From Diprion similis (lineage: Eukaryota > Arthropoda > Insecta > Hymenoptera > Diprionidae): a stretch of DNA of 64,000 bases. The position numbers were made by a program, and so were the translations under genes. The stretch is from the NCBI RefSeq assembly GCF_021155765.1, contig NC_060105.1, forward strand, positions 11,751,001-11,815,000, written 5' to 3'. Positions 37,364-48,100 of the stretch are shown here, piece after piece (position 1 is the first letter of the stretch; each line of letters starts with the position of its first letter). The notes under the pieces were generated by a model. That model saw only the letters and a list, made by a program, of their open reading frames with translations. It was not told the DNA's origin and did no database searches.

Positions 37364-38136
37364 ACCAAATTAGTTACCAAAAACTAGTTTCTTCAACTTC
37401 CCAGATCTAGTTTGCTTTCCTTTTAGGTCAATTTTCTAACACAGCACGACACTTAAAAGTGATATCATTGGTGTTTTCCTTTTGATCCGACCAATGAAAT
37501 CATTTATTGTCGAGTTGTGGTAGAAAATTGACGTAAAAGAAAAGCGGCCCCTATCTAATCACGTAACGATAATATATATTATGCATCGTATGCGTACATG
37601 CCACTGAGCTTTATGTTAATGCCATAATTGCAGTCAGAACTGTTCAATATCGAATTCTATCACGTCGGCGTAGTTTCAACGAGTGGTAGTTATTAGGGTT
37701 ATAATCAGATTTGTTAGCGACTCCAGGCTCATACCACGGTAATATACATCCCAGCCTACTAGCATATGACAATAAATAATGGTTTAAAATTTGTCTATCA
37801 TTTGAAAGTCTGTAACATGGATAACACCTACTGATCTATATATAAACTCTAGACGAATATACAATTTGCATTAACAATTTCGTAAACAATAATTTTGATA
37901 ATTCTAAACAAACCTATATAACGCAGCAAGACCACTAGCGAATATCTAAATGCACAATGTGTTTGGTTTTCACATTATTCAATTTCTCAAGTTATCGCTG
38001 TAGTGCCTATACCTGGTATAATTTTCCGACACTCCACATTGTGCAACTTGAATACATTTACCGATGATTTTTTCAGGAATTCCTCAAGTGCAAACATTCA
38101 TTTACTTATTAGTAATTGAAAGTAATTCACTTTAAA
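37364..38136. other. Upstream region of SLC25A38
   Basis: AT-rich sequence before the SLC25A38 start codon, expected to hold its promoter and 5' UTR. No clear core-promoter motif or gene is recognised. Confidence 0.5.
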
Positions 38137-41100
38137 ATGCAGAGTGATTACAGCGATTGCAAACAAGATTTAAGACGAAATGATACGGTAAGTTGTAATC
38201 AAGCTGAACCTAGCGGTCTCATTGTGAGTTATCGGCCAAACATTGCCGACAATTAAGATAAGACTGTAGAACTGGACAATCAGAATTTTGTCAAATTTCA
38301 TGAAAAAGTTATATTGGATTATAGGCATCAAACGTTACAGCATTATTATATTTAAACAAAGTTGAGTTTATGATACTAAACCTATCAACCGCAGCTAGGA
38401 AATCAATATGGTAATCATAATTGAAATAATACAGTATAGCCTGATAATCAAAATTTTTCCAAATTTATGAGAAAGTAAATACTCCTCTAGAACGATGACA
38501 AAAAAAACTCAATAGCATTATGCTATTTTAAAATAAGGTTTAAGTTTGTAATCTAGGGAACCAATTATAATAATTGTTTTCTTTCTTCTTACAACGACAA
38601 CTACTCTAGTTTTAACTATGGAATTTGATTTCCACAAAATTAATGAAAATTTTTATTTTTCCACAAAACACTATATTTTTTCTACATTATTTTAATATTT
38701 TTTCCAGCAGTCAGTGTTGGAATCATTCATTGCTGGATCCTGTTCTGGGACAGTGTCCACTATTTTATTCCAACCTTTGGATCTAATCAAGACCAGACTT
38801 CAGAGTAAAGTAACACGGCCAGTAGGGTAGGTAAGAGTCTATTCTGTCATTTCAACGTCTTATTCTACTACCTTGGTGGAGACGATGATTGTCCCTATAA
38901 TTGATTAGTAATGAGGTTACAATTCCTTAACACTGTTTATATGAAGACGGTTGCATTACAGTTTTATTCGTAGAGTATGCCACTGTTAATTGCTATTCCC
39001 ATTGCATGTGTTTAAGGCAGTGTTTCAACGAGTGAGATAATTTTTTACTAAGACTTTTATTAATACATAATATTATTCACTAATGCCCTAGCACGGAGAC
39101 TACCAACACAAAAAATTTAGATTCAGATGTATAATATATCTGTCAGTTAAAAAAGAAAGTATTTTTAAATCTTGGAATCACGGTTGAAATTCAGTATCAA
39201 GTTTCTCATTGTAAGTGCATCGTATTACAGTGAAAGTGATCACTTGGAACAGAATAGCTTGAAAGTGTAAAAGCAAATCTTCGATTTTTTATGTACTTAA
39301 GGGTATGTAATACTCCTATCTTTACCGACCGAGCAAACTTATCCTTATTTTTGATATATTGAAAAAATAAATAAACTAGAATGATTCAAATTTTGACAGT
39401 ACATCGCTCTCGTATTGTAAAACGAGAACGTTAGTTAGTATTCCAAATATCATCACAAAAATGTGTGGTTTTTTACATTCGCGGTTTCTCAAACGCCAGT
39501 TAATGGCGGAGACGCGCGAATGTTGAAATAGCAAAAATGTGAAATATGTAATAAATCCATTCCTTAATTTTGAAGAAGTCTGAAGACAAAGCTAAAAGGA
39601 CTAGTAGTCATATTTAACACTACTAGTCATGATTGAGTTATTTAAATTATGGTAAGCTCATTTTCACGTGTAACAAGTTCAACTTACGAGTTTGAGATTC
39701 CATTTTCAGCTTAGATATTCCAGATTTCATTCTTCATCAGTGTCATGATTTTTGAGTAAGGGTTGAATGTTACGAGGTTGAAGTTAGTGATATTGACGTA
39801 ACGAAACATTTTTGAAAAATCGCTATTTGGTGAATTTAGAATCATTTTGTAGTAGTTGCGTTTGCAAAATGTGAACATATTTTACTCTACATAACTTTCC
39901 TAAACACATGCTGTTGAAATAAACGTTAACTCTGGCATTGCTTTTCCGTTCAAATATTAAAATAATACTGTAAATAATAACAAACTAAGCCTAATAACCT
40001 TGAAAATGGTGTAATTATAATGCAACACACACAGAAAAAAATATTCAGTCACTGGAGCCTAGCCATTGGAAACGGTGAAAACTAGGCGCAGTACATTTGT
40101 TTTTCGAGTATTCATTATTTTTATTTTCATGTTACAAACCCCCAATAATTCCTGCAGATTGTGTCACACATAACTTTTCAAAATACGTTTCATTCTATTC
40201 TCAACAACTTATGTTAGTACTTGGTGGGTGCAGGCAATGTGAGATTTCCGTACACCAATCATAGTTCTCTGACATACCTTGTGATGTTAACAATTCCAGT
40301 AAATTATATGTAGCAAAAATTTGAAGTATCGTTTTAATCAGTACGATCTTACGGACGCGTAGCGTAGTTGAAAACATGCGATCCATTACCTCACGTAATT
40401 CATTTATTGAATAATTTCTTTCAAACAGACATAATGTTTCCTTTGTGGTTTAGTGTGAAAAATGATAATTTACGATGAACTAATCTATTTTATTTTATCA
40501 CTCCAACCATATGATGATTTTGACAAATTTTTATTACCAATTATTCATATATATATATATCTATATATATATAGCACCCCTTCACCGGGAATATTGGATA
40601 TTGCGATCTACGTAATACGTAATGAGAACGTGTTTGGATTATGGAGGGGCATTACACCAGTAAGTACACCGAGATACAAAATTGAAATGCCCTCTGATTG
40701 TGAGTATATCTGAGGAATTTCGTGTATTTTTACTTAGCCTCGGATCGTCGCCATTTTTGATTTGATTAGTATTATCGAATACGAGTTTCAAAGATCTGGT
40801 AAAATGTAAAGAAAATTTCCTGAACAATGAATATTTTGTCACAATTTTGTTACCTCTTGCAGAAAAAACTTTTCCTTGCTATTCAAGCAGAATAAGGATA
40901 TTCCATGTACTCGAATAAATAAATAAATAATTATACAGAAAAGTTAAAACACTACAGAAAGTAGTATCTAGTACCTAACCTTTATTGCCTTGGAAGTTAA
41001 TAATTATTTATTACTGTTGTGGCTCAATTTAATGTTATACATTTTTTAGGCCGTTCTTAAAAAACTAAACAACTGGTTGATTCGGATGACCTAAATAGGG

Positions 41101-44100
41101 CCAGTCTAAGAATTTCCGATTGAGATGCGTTTCGAGCCCATAAGACGTTGACAAATTAAATTTTCTATTTTCTTATTTTTATTTTGCAATTTAAATAACT
41201 GAACAACTACACGACCAATGAAATCCAAAATTGAATCAATTTTAATATTGAGAAAAGAAATTATCTACTTGTAATTTTATTTAAAAAAAAAACGATTGCA
41301 TTGTACCGAAGTTGTAATAAAATTGAGAATATGCTGATGGTCCGACGTTGAATGAAAATGCATGGAATTTCCTATATGAGGCGTTTTCCACCAACTGAGC
41401 CACTTTTTTTTATCCTCTCGGAACTGTTATAATTGGCTACATAGTAGTCCTACTTAAAAGTAGTCTTTGTGAAGTTTTTCAGATTTTTGAATTCACTCGT
41501 TTCGGAAATGGTTTTTCTTTTAAACCCGTATATCGTGGAAGATTGGATCCTGGCAAGATTTTTTTTTAACATAAACAAGTTATTTTTTTCCATGAACTAT
41601 TTAACGTAATATGGATTTTTTTTATTTTTTTCTCTGCAATGCGACATCCCTGATTTCGCTGTAAATTTTACAGCGCATTTGTAGTCCAGTTGAATTAGAT
41701 TAAATTCTATTTTGGCATAACTGAGGCTAACCGATTTTTTTATAGGTGGATTAGACTCTCGCAAATAAACCCTAAAGTTTTCCGACAAAGTTAGGTCCTA
41801 GTTTGGGCGCAAAAATGTTAACATAATTGAAAAGACTCCTTTCGTGGATGAACTATTTTCCTATGGGTTATACGTGTGGACTGTAAATACAAAAGTTTTT
41901 CATCTCATCGTTATTTAAGAAACAAGCCTTTGCGTGATCAATCATCGTTATTTGTTCAAGCGCAAAATGAAAACCCCATGAAGTTTGAGTTTTTTTATTT
42001 GTTGCTACAAGTGGATAAATAATTAACGTGTGGCTTTGAAACTCATCCTACAAGTAATACAATGTAGCCCCTAAAGAACAGGGAAAAGATTTCTTATCTG
42101 TGTCATATGACAAAATAGCTATCAAAATTATAACATGTATTGAATTAAATGGCTCATAGAAAAAACAACTTGTTTAGGTAAAAAAAATTTTTTTTTTACA
42201 CGACTTCAATCTTCCATTATACACGGGTTCAAAAAAGCAACCATTCCCCAAACGAGTGAAATACAAAATCTGAAAAAATTCATAGAGCGTACCCTTGCGT
42301 ACCTTTCAGTACGTTACTATAAAACCAATTATGGAACAGATTCGAGAGGATAGAAAAAATTGGCTGAATTGGTGGAGGACGCCTCATATAAGCACCTTTC
42401 GGCGCATAATCTTTCTGCTTCTACCATTTATACCTCCGTGATTCGATTAGAAATTTCATATTGCCTGTACTTGCTTCACAACAATGCAATTGCAATACTG
42501 TCTACAAAAAAAAAAAAAAAAAAAAAATCACATTATTAAAAAAGGTACAATCGTTACAAAGATAAATGAGTTCAAACAATGACATAGGCAAGTTGAATTA
42601 CATGCTTATAATTAACCCCTAAACTCCAGCATTCGTTTAGAGTTACGTTTTTCTCATGATTATGAGGATATCCCAAGTTAGTGATTACGACTCAAATCGG
42701 ATGTGGCAGTGAAAAAACTGTTACTTACCATGCATATTAACTTCACAGTCCCTAATCCGAGTGGTACCTGGGGTTGGATTATACTTTGCTTCATTAAACT
42801 GGTTGCAAAGTACTCTTCATCTCAAAGAGCCGTTAACTTCCCTGGAAGCAATTGCATTGGGTATTACCGCTCGTTCTATGGCTGGCAGTATGCTCATTCC
42901 TGTTACAGTTGTCAAGACACGATTCGAGGTAAGAATTGCGATATGACTTCACCTGTTCATGATCAGTGTGACTTTTTATCTGGGACATTTCACAACAGTT
43001 ACATGGATAATATGAATGGTATTATCTGGCAAAAATGACAGGCCGGAAGTTGCGATCGCCAACGATAGTTTTTATAACTAGCGAATGAGAAGTGGTGGGC
43101 TTTGCGTGGCAGTTTTGCGGGACGCGAGTGGCCAATATTTTCTCCCAAGGGTCGAAAGTGAGGCAACTGCGGACTGCGCATGCGCAAACATATCTTTACA
43201 ATACTGAGATGCAATTGGCTACTTTCGTCCCGCTAAACCGCGACGCTAATCCCTGTTTTCATGTGCGCATGCACGTCACTATGGAAAAACTGTTCGTGAG
43301 TTTATGATACGATAAATCTTGTAGAAACAAGTGTGATATTTATTTAATACGTGTTTTCAGAGTGGCATTTACAAGTACAGTAGCATGCGCTCGGCTCTAT
43401 ATGCTATTTATAAGTACGAAGGTATCAAAGGTCTGGTGTGTGGTCTAGTGCCAACGTTATTTCGCGACGCACCTTTCAGTGGGCTGTATCTCATGTTCTA
43501 TACTCACTGCAAAAAAGCAATACCCCAAGGTACGATATACATAAAAATAGCAATTTATGTGGCATGCCCGTAAACCGCCTGTTTTTTTGGCAAGGATAAA
43601 GATTTCAGGTCGAGCTGAAGGCAAGCCGGAAGCAAGTACTGAAATTATCCGAGCTAAAAAACGGTTTACGGGCATGCCACATACAATATTTTTTACGGTA
43701 TGGACATTGAAAAGCAAAACGAAGAGTGAGGTTATGTCGCGATCTGTTCGACGAAGCTACTTTATTCGGCAGTTTGGGATGCGCACTTCAAATTGCGCAT
43801 CAAAACTGCGGAATAAAGACTTTATTCCGCAACTTTGTTCGCTGCCGTTTAAAGCATCACTTTACGGAATAAAAACTGCCACAAAAACTGCCAAAAAGAG
43901 AATATTCTCGAAATTGTGAAATAATAATTTGGAGCAGCTGAATTATATTCTATAATTATAAATAATATTTCAGTCGATTTCTGTCTAACGTCTTGAATAA
44001 TTTCAATATGGACGAAAGCACGTTTTACATATTTTCGAATTTCTTATTGAGGCTAGAGTCAGTACGCTGATTGAGTTGTACGTTCGACGTAATTACATCT

Positions 44101-44388
44101 TATTTTTCCTCAGATTACAAAAACTCCAGTAGAACAACTTCAATTCACTTTGCGTGTGGACTGTTTGCTGGATTATTGGCTTCGTGTGTAACTCAACCAG
44201 CAGATGTAATAAAGACCAGAATGCAGATTTATCCTCAAGAATTCAAAACACTGTACACTTCTCTTGTTTCTGTTTATAACGAACACGGAATCCTTGGATA
44301 CTTTAAGGGGATCGTGCCTCGTATGTTACGGAGAACATTAATGGCTGCAATAACGTGGACGATATATGAAGAAGTAAAGTTATTTTAA
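38137..44388 (+). CDS. SLC25A38: Mitochondrial glycine transporter, SLC25A38 family
   Basis: Six exons join in phase: 38137-38187, 38708-38826, 40575-40659, 42749-42928, 43361-43529 and 44114-44388, coding 292 residues (human 304). It has the three repeats of a mitochondrial carrier, with signatures QPLDLIKTR (residues 39-47), IPVTVVKTR (135-143) and [10 protein letters not shown] (228-237). Family-specific blocks include [25 protein letters not shown] and [11 protein letters not shown]. The second signature lacks the usual acidic residue, as does the human protein. Family knowledge: an inner-membrane carrier importing glycine for 5-aminolevulinate and haem synthesis. Exon 2 must end at 38826 (donor GTAGGT); the next GTAAGA donor would leave an in-frame TAG. 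Its acceptor could be either of two adjacent AGs (38708 or 38711). Introns 3 and 5 host foldback elements. AATAAA at 45067 may be the poly(A) signal. Confidence 0.96.
41373..42390. mobile_element. 1-kb foldback element with about 250-bp inverted termini (SLC25A38 intron 3)
   Basis: The left end TATATGAGGCGTTTTCCACC pairs with the right end GTGGAGGACGCCTCATATA. Further matched blocks are TTTATCCTCTCGGAACTG with GATTCGAGAGGATAGAAA, and AACCCGTATATCGTGGAAG with CTTCCATTATACACGGG. The arms continue to about 41610 and 42150. The central part has no transposase-like ORF. TA at both edges could be a TA target duplication, but this is unproven. It is a non-autonomous DNA element, diverged enough to be old. 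Confidence 0.85.
43030..43300. promoter_or_regulatory. GC-rich block with NRF-1 and ETS-like motifs in SLC25A38 intron 4
   Basis: The intron is AT-rich except here. The block contains GCCGGAAGTTGCG (ETS-like), GGCCAATATT (CCAAT-like), a perfect TGCGCATGCGCA at 43175-43186 and a related GTGCGCATGCAC near 43264. These are typical promoter motifs, so an internal promoter or enhancer, or an inserted promoter fragment, is possible. No exon is supported. Confidence 0.3.
43556..43915 (+). mobile_element. Composite A+B foldback element, copy 1 (SLC25A38 intron 5)
   Basis: Part A (43556-43683) is bounded by perfect inverted ends TGGCATGCCCGTAAACCG and CGGTTTACGGGCATGCCA. Part B follows directly, begins TTTTTTACGGTATGGACATT, and includes the palindrome CGGAATAAAG-A-CTTTATTCCG. 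In this copy the right end of B is altered (AAAACTGCCAAAAAG). The ORF through B recurs in the other copies only because the element is repeated. Confidence 0.88.
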
Positions 44389-45142
44389 TTGTATTACGAA
44401 CATGATAATTCGTTTCCAATGATAATTAATTTTCATAAAACCTAATTTCTCTTTCTATCTGTTTTCAGGTAACTAGCAAATAGACAACGTTTTCGGTGGT
44501 GGTTATTCGTTCCGGTAATCAGATGAATAGAGAAATCATAGTGTTTTAAAATACGTGTATTGTAATGTGGCTATTTGGTCTGTGGATTGGGTAGTTCAGT
44601 GGCCAGAGCAGTCGCCCAGAAAGCGAGAGGTTCCAAGTTCAAAGTCCTTGCTAGTCCAAACCGTGAAACATTTTTGCCGAACCGACCGAATTGCACGTCA
44701 CAATACATGTCTGTGCAAATGTACATATAAGGAATATACCCGAGAAGTTTGCTCATCATACACATGTTTATGTTTGTGTGAAATGAACCAAGGAGGATAT
44801 TTTTGATTATAACTGAGCGGTATAATTAAATTATAAATTATAATTAGGCCTAAAACGTATGAATGATGAAAATGTAAGAAATCATATTTTTAACCATACT
44901 GTGAGTATTTTTATGCAGAAAATTACGTATAAGTATATTTAGAAATAATATCTAATGCGAGAGCTAACGGAAACTGTAAATTCGAATGAATCATAAAGAG
45001 TACGAGGATTGTCAATTAAACTATTGTATATACGATAATAATAATACCTATTCTCTTCAAAGTTACAATAAATAGTCTGGAGGTTTTTCTTTCAACTTAT
45101 AATTAGTATTATTGTTTTACGATTAACGTTTACATTGAAATA
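44389..45142. other. Convergent intergenic region, SLC25A38 / monooxygenase
   Basis: 3' UTRs of the two convergent genes plus a tRNA-like segment. AATAAA on the plus strand is at 45067. No other gene. Confidence 0.6.
44583..44658 (+). other. tRNA-like sequence (SINE head or tRNA pseudogene)
   Basis: A D-arm-like block GTTCAGTGGCCAGAGC is followed by an anticodon-arm-like hairpin TCGC-CCAGAAA-GCGA and a T-arm-like CCAAG-TTCAAAGTC-CTTGC. TGGATTG can pair with TAGTCCA through two wobbles. Spacing after the first stem and the T-loop size are wrong, and the B box (GTTCAAAGTCC) has an extra base. A functional tRNA is therefore unlikely; a tRNA-derived SINE remnant fits better. Confidence 0.4.
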
Positions 45143-48100
45143 CTAACACGGCTTATAATAATCAACTGTGAAATTCTCACGGTCAACGATATGGTACCGA
45201 TAATTTTTGTACGTTGTCAAGTCCTGGTCACGCATCTCGCACGTGTGATCCCAAATTTTTCTAATTACCGGTGGGAAACTTGGCACTCCAGCTGTTGTCG
45301 CGATGTCATCATAGTAAGCCCACTGTCTGTCTTTCAGCTTAATTATGTGTCTCGCCTGCGAAAATCGATTAAATGAATAACAATAAAAGATAGCGATTCG
45401 CAGTAACATACAAGTCTCGATACAAGTTATGTTTATGACGATGATGATAATGTGGCAGTAATAACACAGTAATCACTGACAAGACGCATGATAAAGCAAC
45501 AAAAACATATTTTTTACGGCGTGGGCATTGAAAAGTCCACTTTTTGTGGCAGTTTTCGTTCCGTAAGTGACGCTTCATACGGCAGCGAACAAAGTTGCGT
45601 AATAAAGTCTTTATTCCGCAGTTTTGATGCGCAGTTCGAAATGCGCATCCCAGACTGCCGAATAAAGTAGCTTCGTCGAACAGATCGCGACATAACCTCA
45701 CTCTTCGTTGTGCTTTTCAGTGTCCGTACCGTAAAAAATATTATATGTGGCATGCCCGTAAACCGTTTTTTGCCTCGGATAATTTCAATACTCGCTTCCG
45801 GCTCTCTTTCGGCTCGCCTTCAGCTCGACCTGAAATCTTTATCCTTGCCAAAAAAACAGGCGGTTTACGGGCATGCCACATAAATAGCTATTAATGACGG
45901 ATGAAGTGTCTTGGATTAAAATTTTTCACTTGGTACTATTGGGAAGTTTTGATAGAAATCTAACAATGGAATCCAAAATCGAACGAGAGAATTCGTTGTG
46001 AAGCAATTTTAGAACGCAACAAATAAATTGCGAACACAGAGTTGCTGTTTATTCGACTGACAGATGTTATGACATTTATGTGACAGCTTTGCCTACGTAT
46101 TGACAGCTGTTTCTGTGTTACGTATCAGAAAAAACCTGGAAATAAGGAAATGTCAGGGAATTTGAAATTAGTCAGATAAACCAGGGGATGTCAGGAAAGG
46201 TGGTTATCAGTCAAGAAATTTTCCTCCCGTTCGGTTATGAAAAAATCTTTTTTTTCTCGTATTTTCATTTTTTTCTCAACAAAGAAATTTTGGATTGAGC
46301 TTGAAAGTGCACTAATCTGTCAAGGGTAAAACACGAAGCAATGAATTGAAAATACCGCAAAACACGCAACGAATTGTCTTTTTATTGAAAAATAACCGAA
46401 GGAAAGTTATCCACTCGGTCAACCGCTAATATATTCAAAATCCAACACCGAAAAGAGAGTGAGACGCACTATTAAATCTTTAGGACTATTTTGTGTCCTC
46501 ATCGGTCATGAGTTACCTACATTAAATTCTTGAAGTTCCGAATACGATTTACTAGTGATGAAAGAAAAATTAATAATAATTAAAAAGCCGTTCAACAAAC
46601 CGGAATTCCCTCCTGTAATAACTTTCGCTTTTCCCTCTGGATATCCTCGCGCATTTCTGAGGAGGAAGGTAGTTTAACGCGACCGTCGATAATCTTCAGG
46701 ATGTACTGGGCCTGAAGGTGGAACATTGGAAATGGGATAGCAAGTCCCGGTAGTCCCATGAAGAAGAGATTCTGTACGTCTGTGTGGACGAGATATTTGT
46801 AAACTGGTTCCACGTGGTTGTCCTTTGTATTAATATTCACTTTTTCAGATAGGAATGGATACGTGAACTGGTAACCTACGATAAAATAATCAGCATTAAT
46901 CAAATGGGCATGTACTAATAATAGCTATTTATGTGGCATGCCCATAAACCGCCTGTTTTTGGCAAGGATAAAGATTTCAGGTCAAGCTGAAGGCGAGCCG
47001 AAAGAGAGCCGGAAGCGAGTACTGAAATTATCCGAGCCAAAAAACGGTTTACGGGCATGCCACACACAATATTTTTACGGTATGAGCATTGAAAAGCGAA
47101 ACGAAGAGTGAGGTTATGTCGCGATCTGTTCGACGAAGCTACTTTATTCGGCAGTTTGGGATGCGCACTTCGAACTGCGCATCAAAACTGCGGAATAAAG
47201 ACTTTATTCCGCAACTTTGTTCGCTGCCGTATAAAGCGTCACTTTACGGAACGAAAACTGCCACAAAAAGTGGACTTTTCAATGCCCATGCCGTAAAGAA
47301 GATCATTTGTAGTTTTTAATTCGAGGTGAGATCTTACCTGTGCAGTAAATAAACTCTTCAACCACCGCAGTAACTCCAGTTTTGAACACGAAAGTGCTTC
47401 CGTGGATTCTATCAATTCCTGCTACTTCTTTTACATTTTTTGGCAACTTGGAAATTTTTGGATCTGCCAGATTATGACTTAGGTAGATCTGAAAGGTCAT
47501 GAACCAGTAAAAGATTTGAAAACAGGTGTAAAAATGTGAATAATTCAATGTCGGTAACAGGTTGTAAATGGATTTCATTCATTTTCTATTCAAGATGTTT
47601 TCTTATTGCAAGTGCTGACGCTCTTAAACAGCAAATTTGCTCATCTAAAATTCCTGAAGTATTCAAATTTGAGAGTCCATTTCAAATGACTTTTTTCAGT
47701 CCCCTAGGAATTAAGTAAATTCGTGCGACTACGAGCATCGCGACCTTTTTTAGTAGAGTTATATGAGGTTGTAAGTCTCACATCGAATGGCACTTGCGGA
47801 CGCCTTGAACTTCAACCTAATAGAGTGAGAACAAATTTGCCGCATGTAGCCATTGCTTAGTTGCTTTTATAATTCATACGTAACGAACAATACCAAGTAA
47901 GGACTCGAACCTTGCTGTATATAAAAAACGAAACGTGTGGATAAATTTACTGCCCAAGGAAGGTAAACGATTCTATCGACCGCTCAACTAAATATAAATG
48001 TCTATAACGCTTTCCATACAGATTTGTCAAAAAATGAATTGAGCATGTAATAATCAACTTAATCTGAAATAAATTTGCAATACGACGTAATAAATCATTC

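Noticed and set aside
46130..46215. Short imperfect repeats of the type ATGTCAGG(G/A)AA
   Set aside because: Too few and too diverged to define a repeat unit by eye.
43557..47319. Shared 'protein' [15 protein letters not shown] found in three places
   Set aside because: It is the translation of part B of the foldback element, whose copies carry the same frame by descent; copy 2 is on the opposite strand and all are intronic.
47880..47990. Second tRNA gene on the minus strand (B-box GGTTCGAGTCC near 47905)
   Set aside because: A-box-like part is too far away and no cloverleaf could be drawn; mentioned only as a possible SINE relative.
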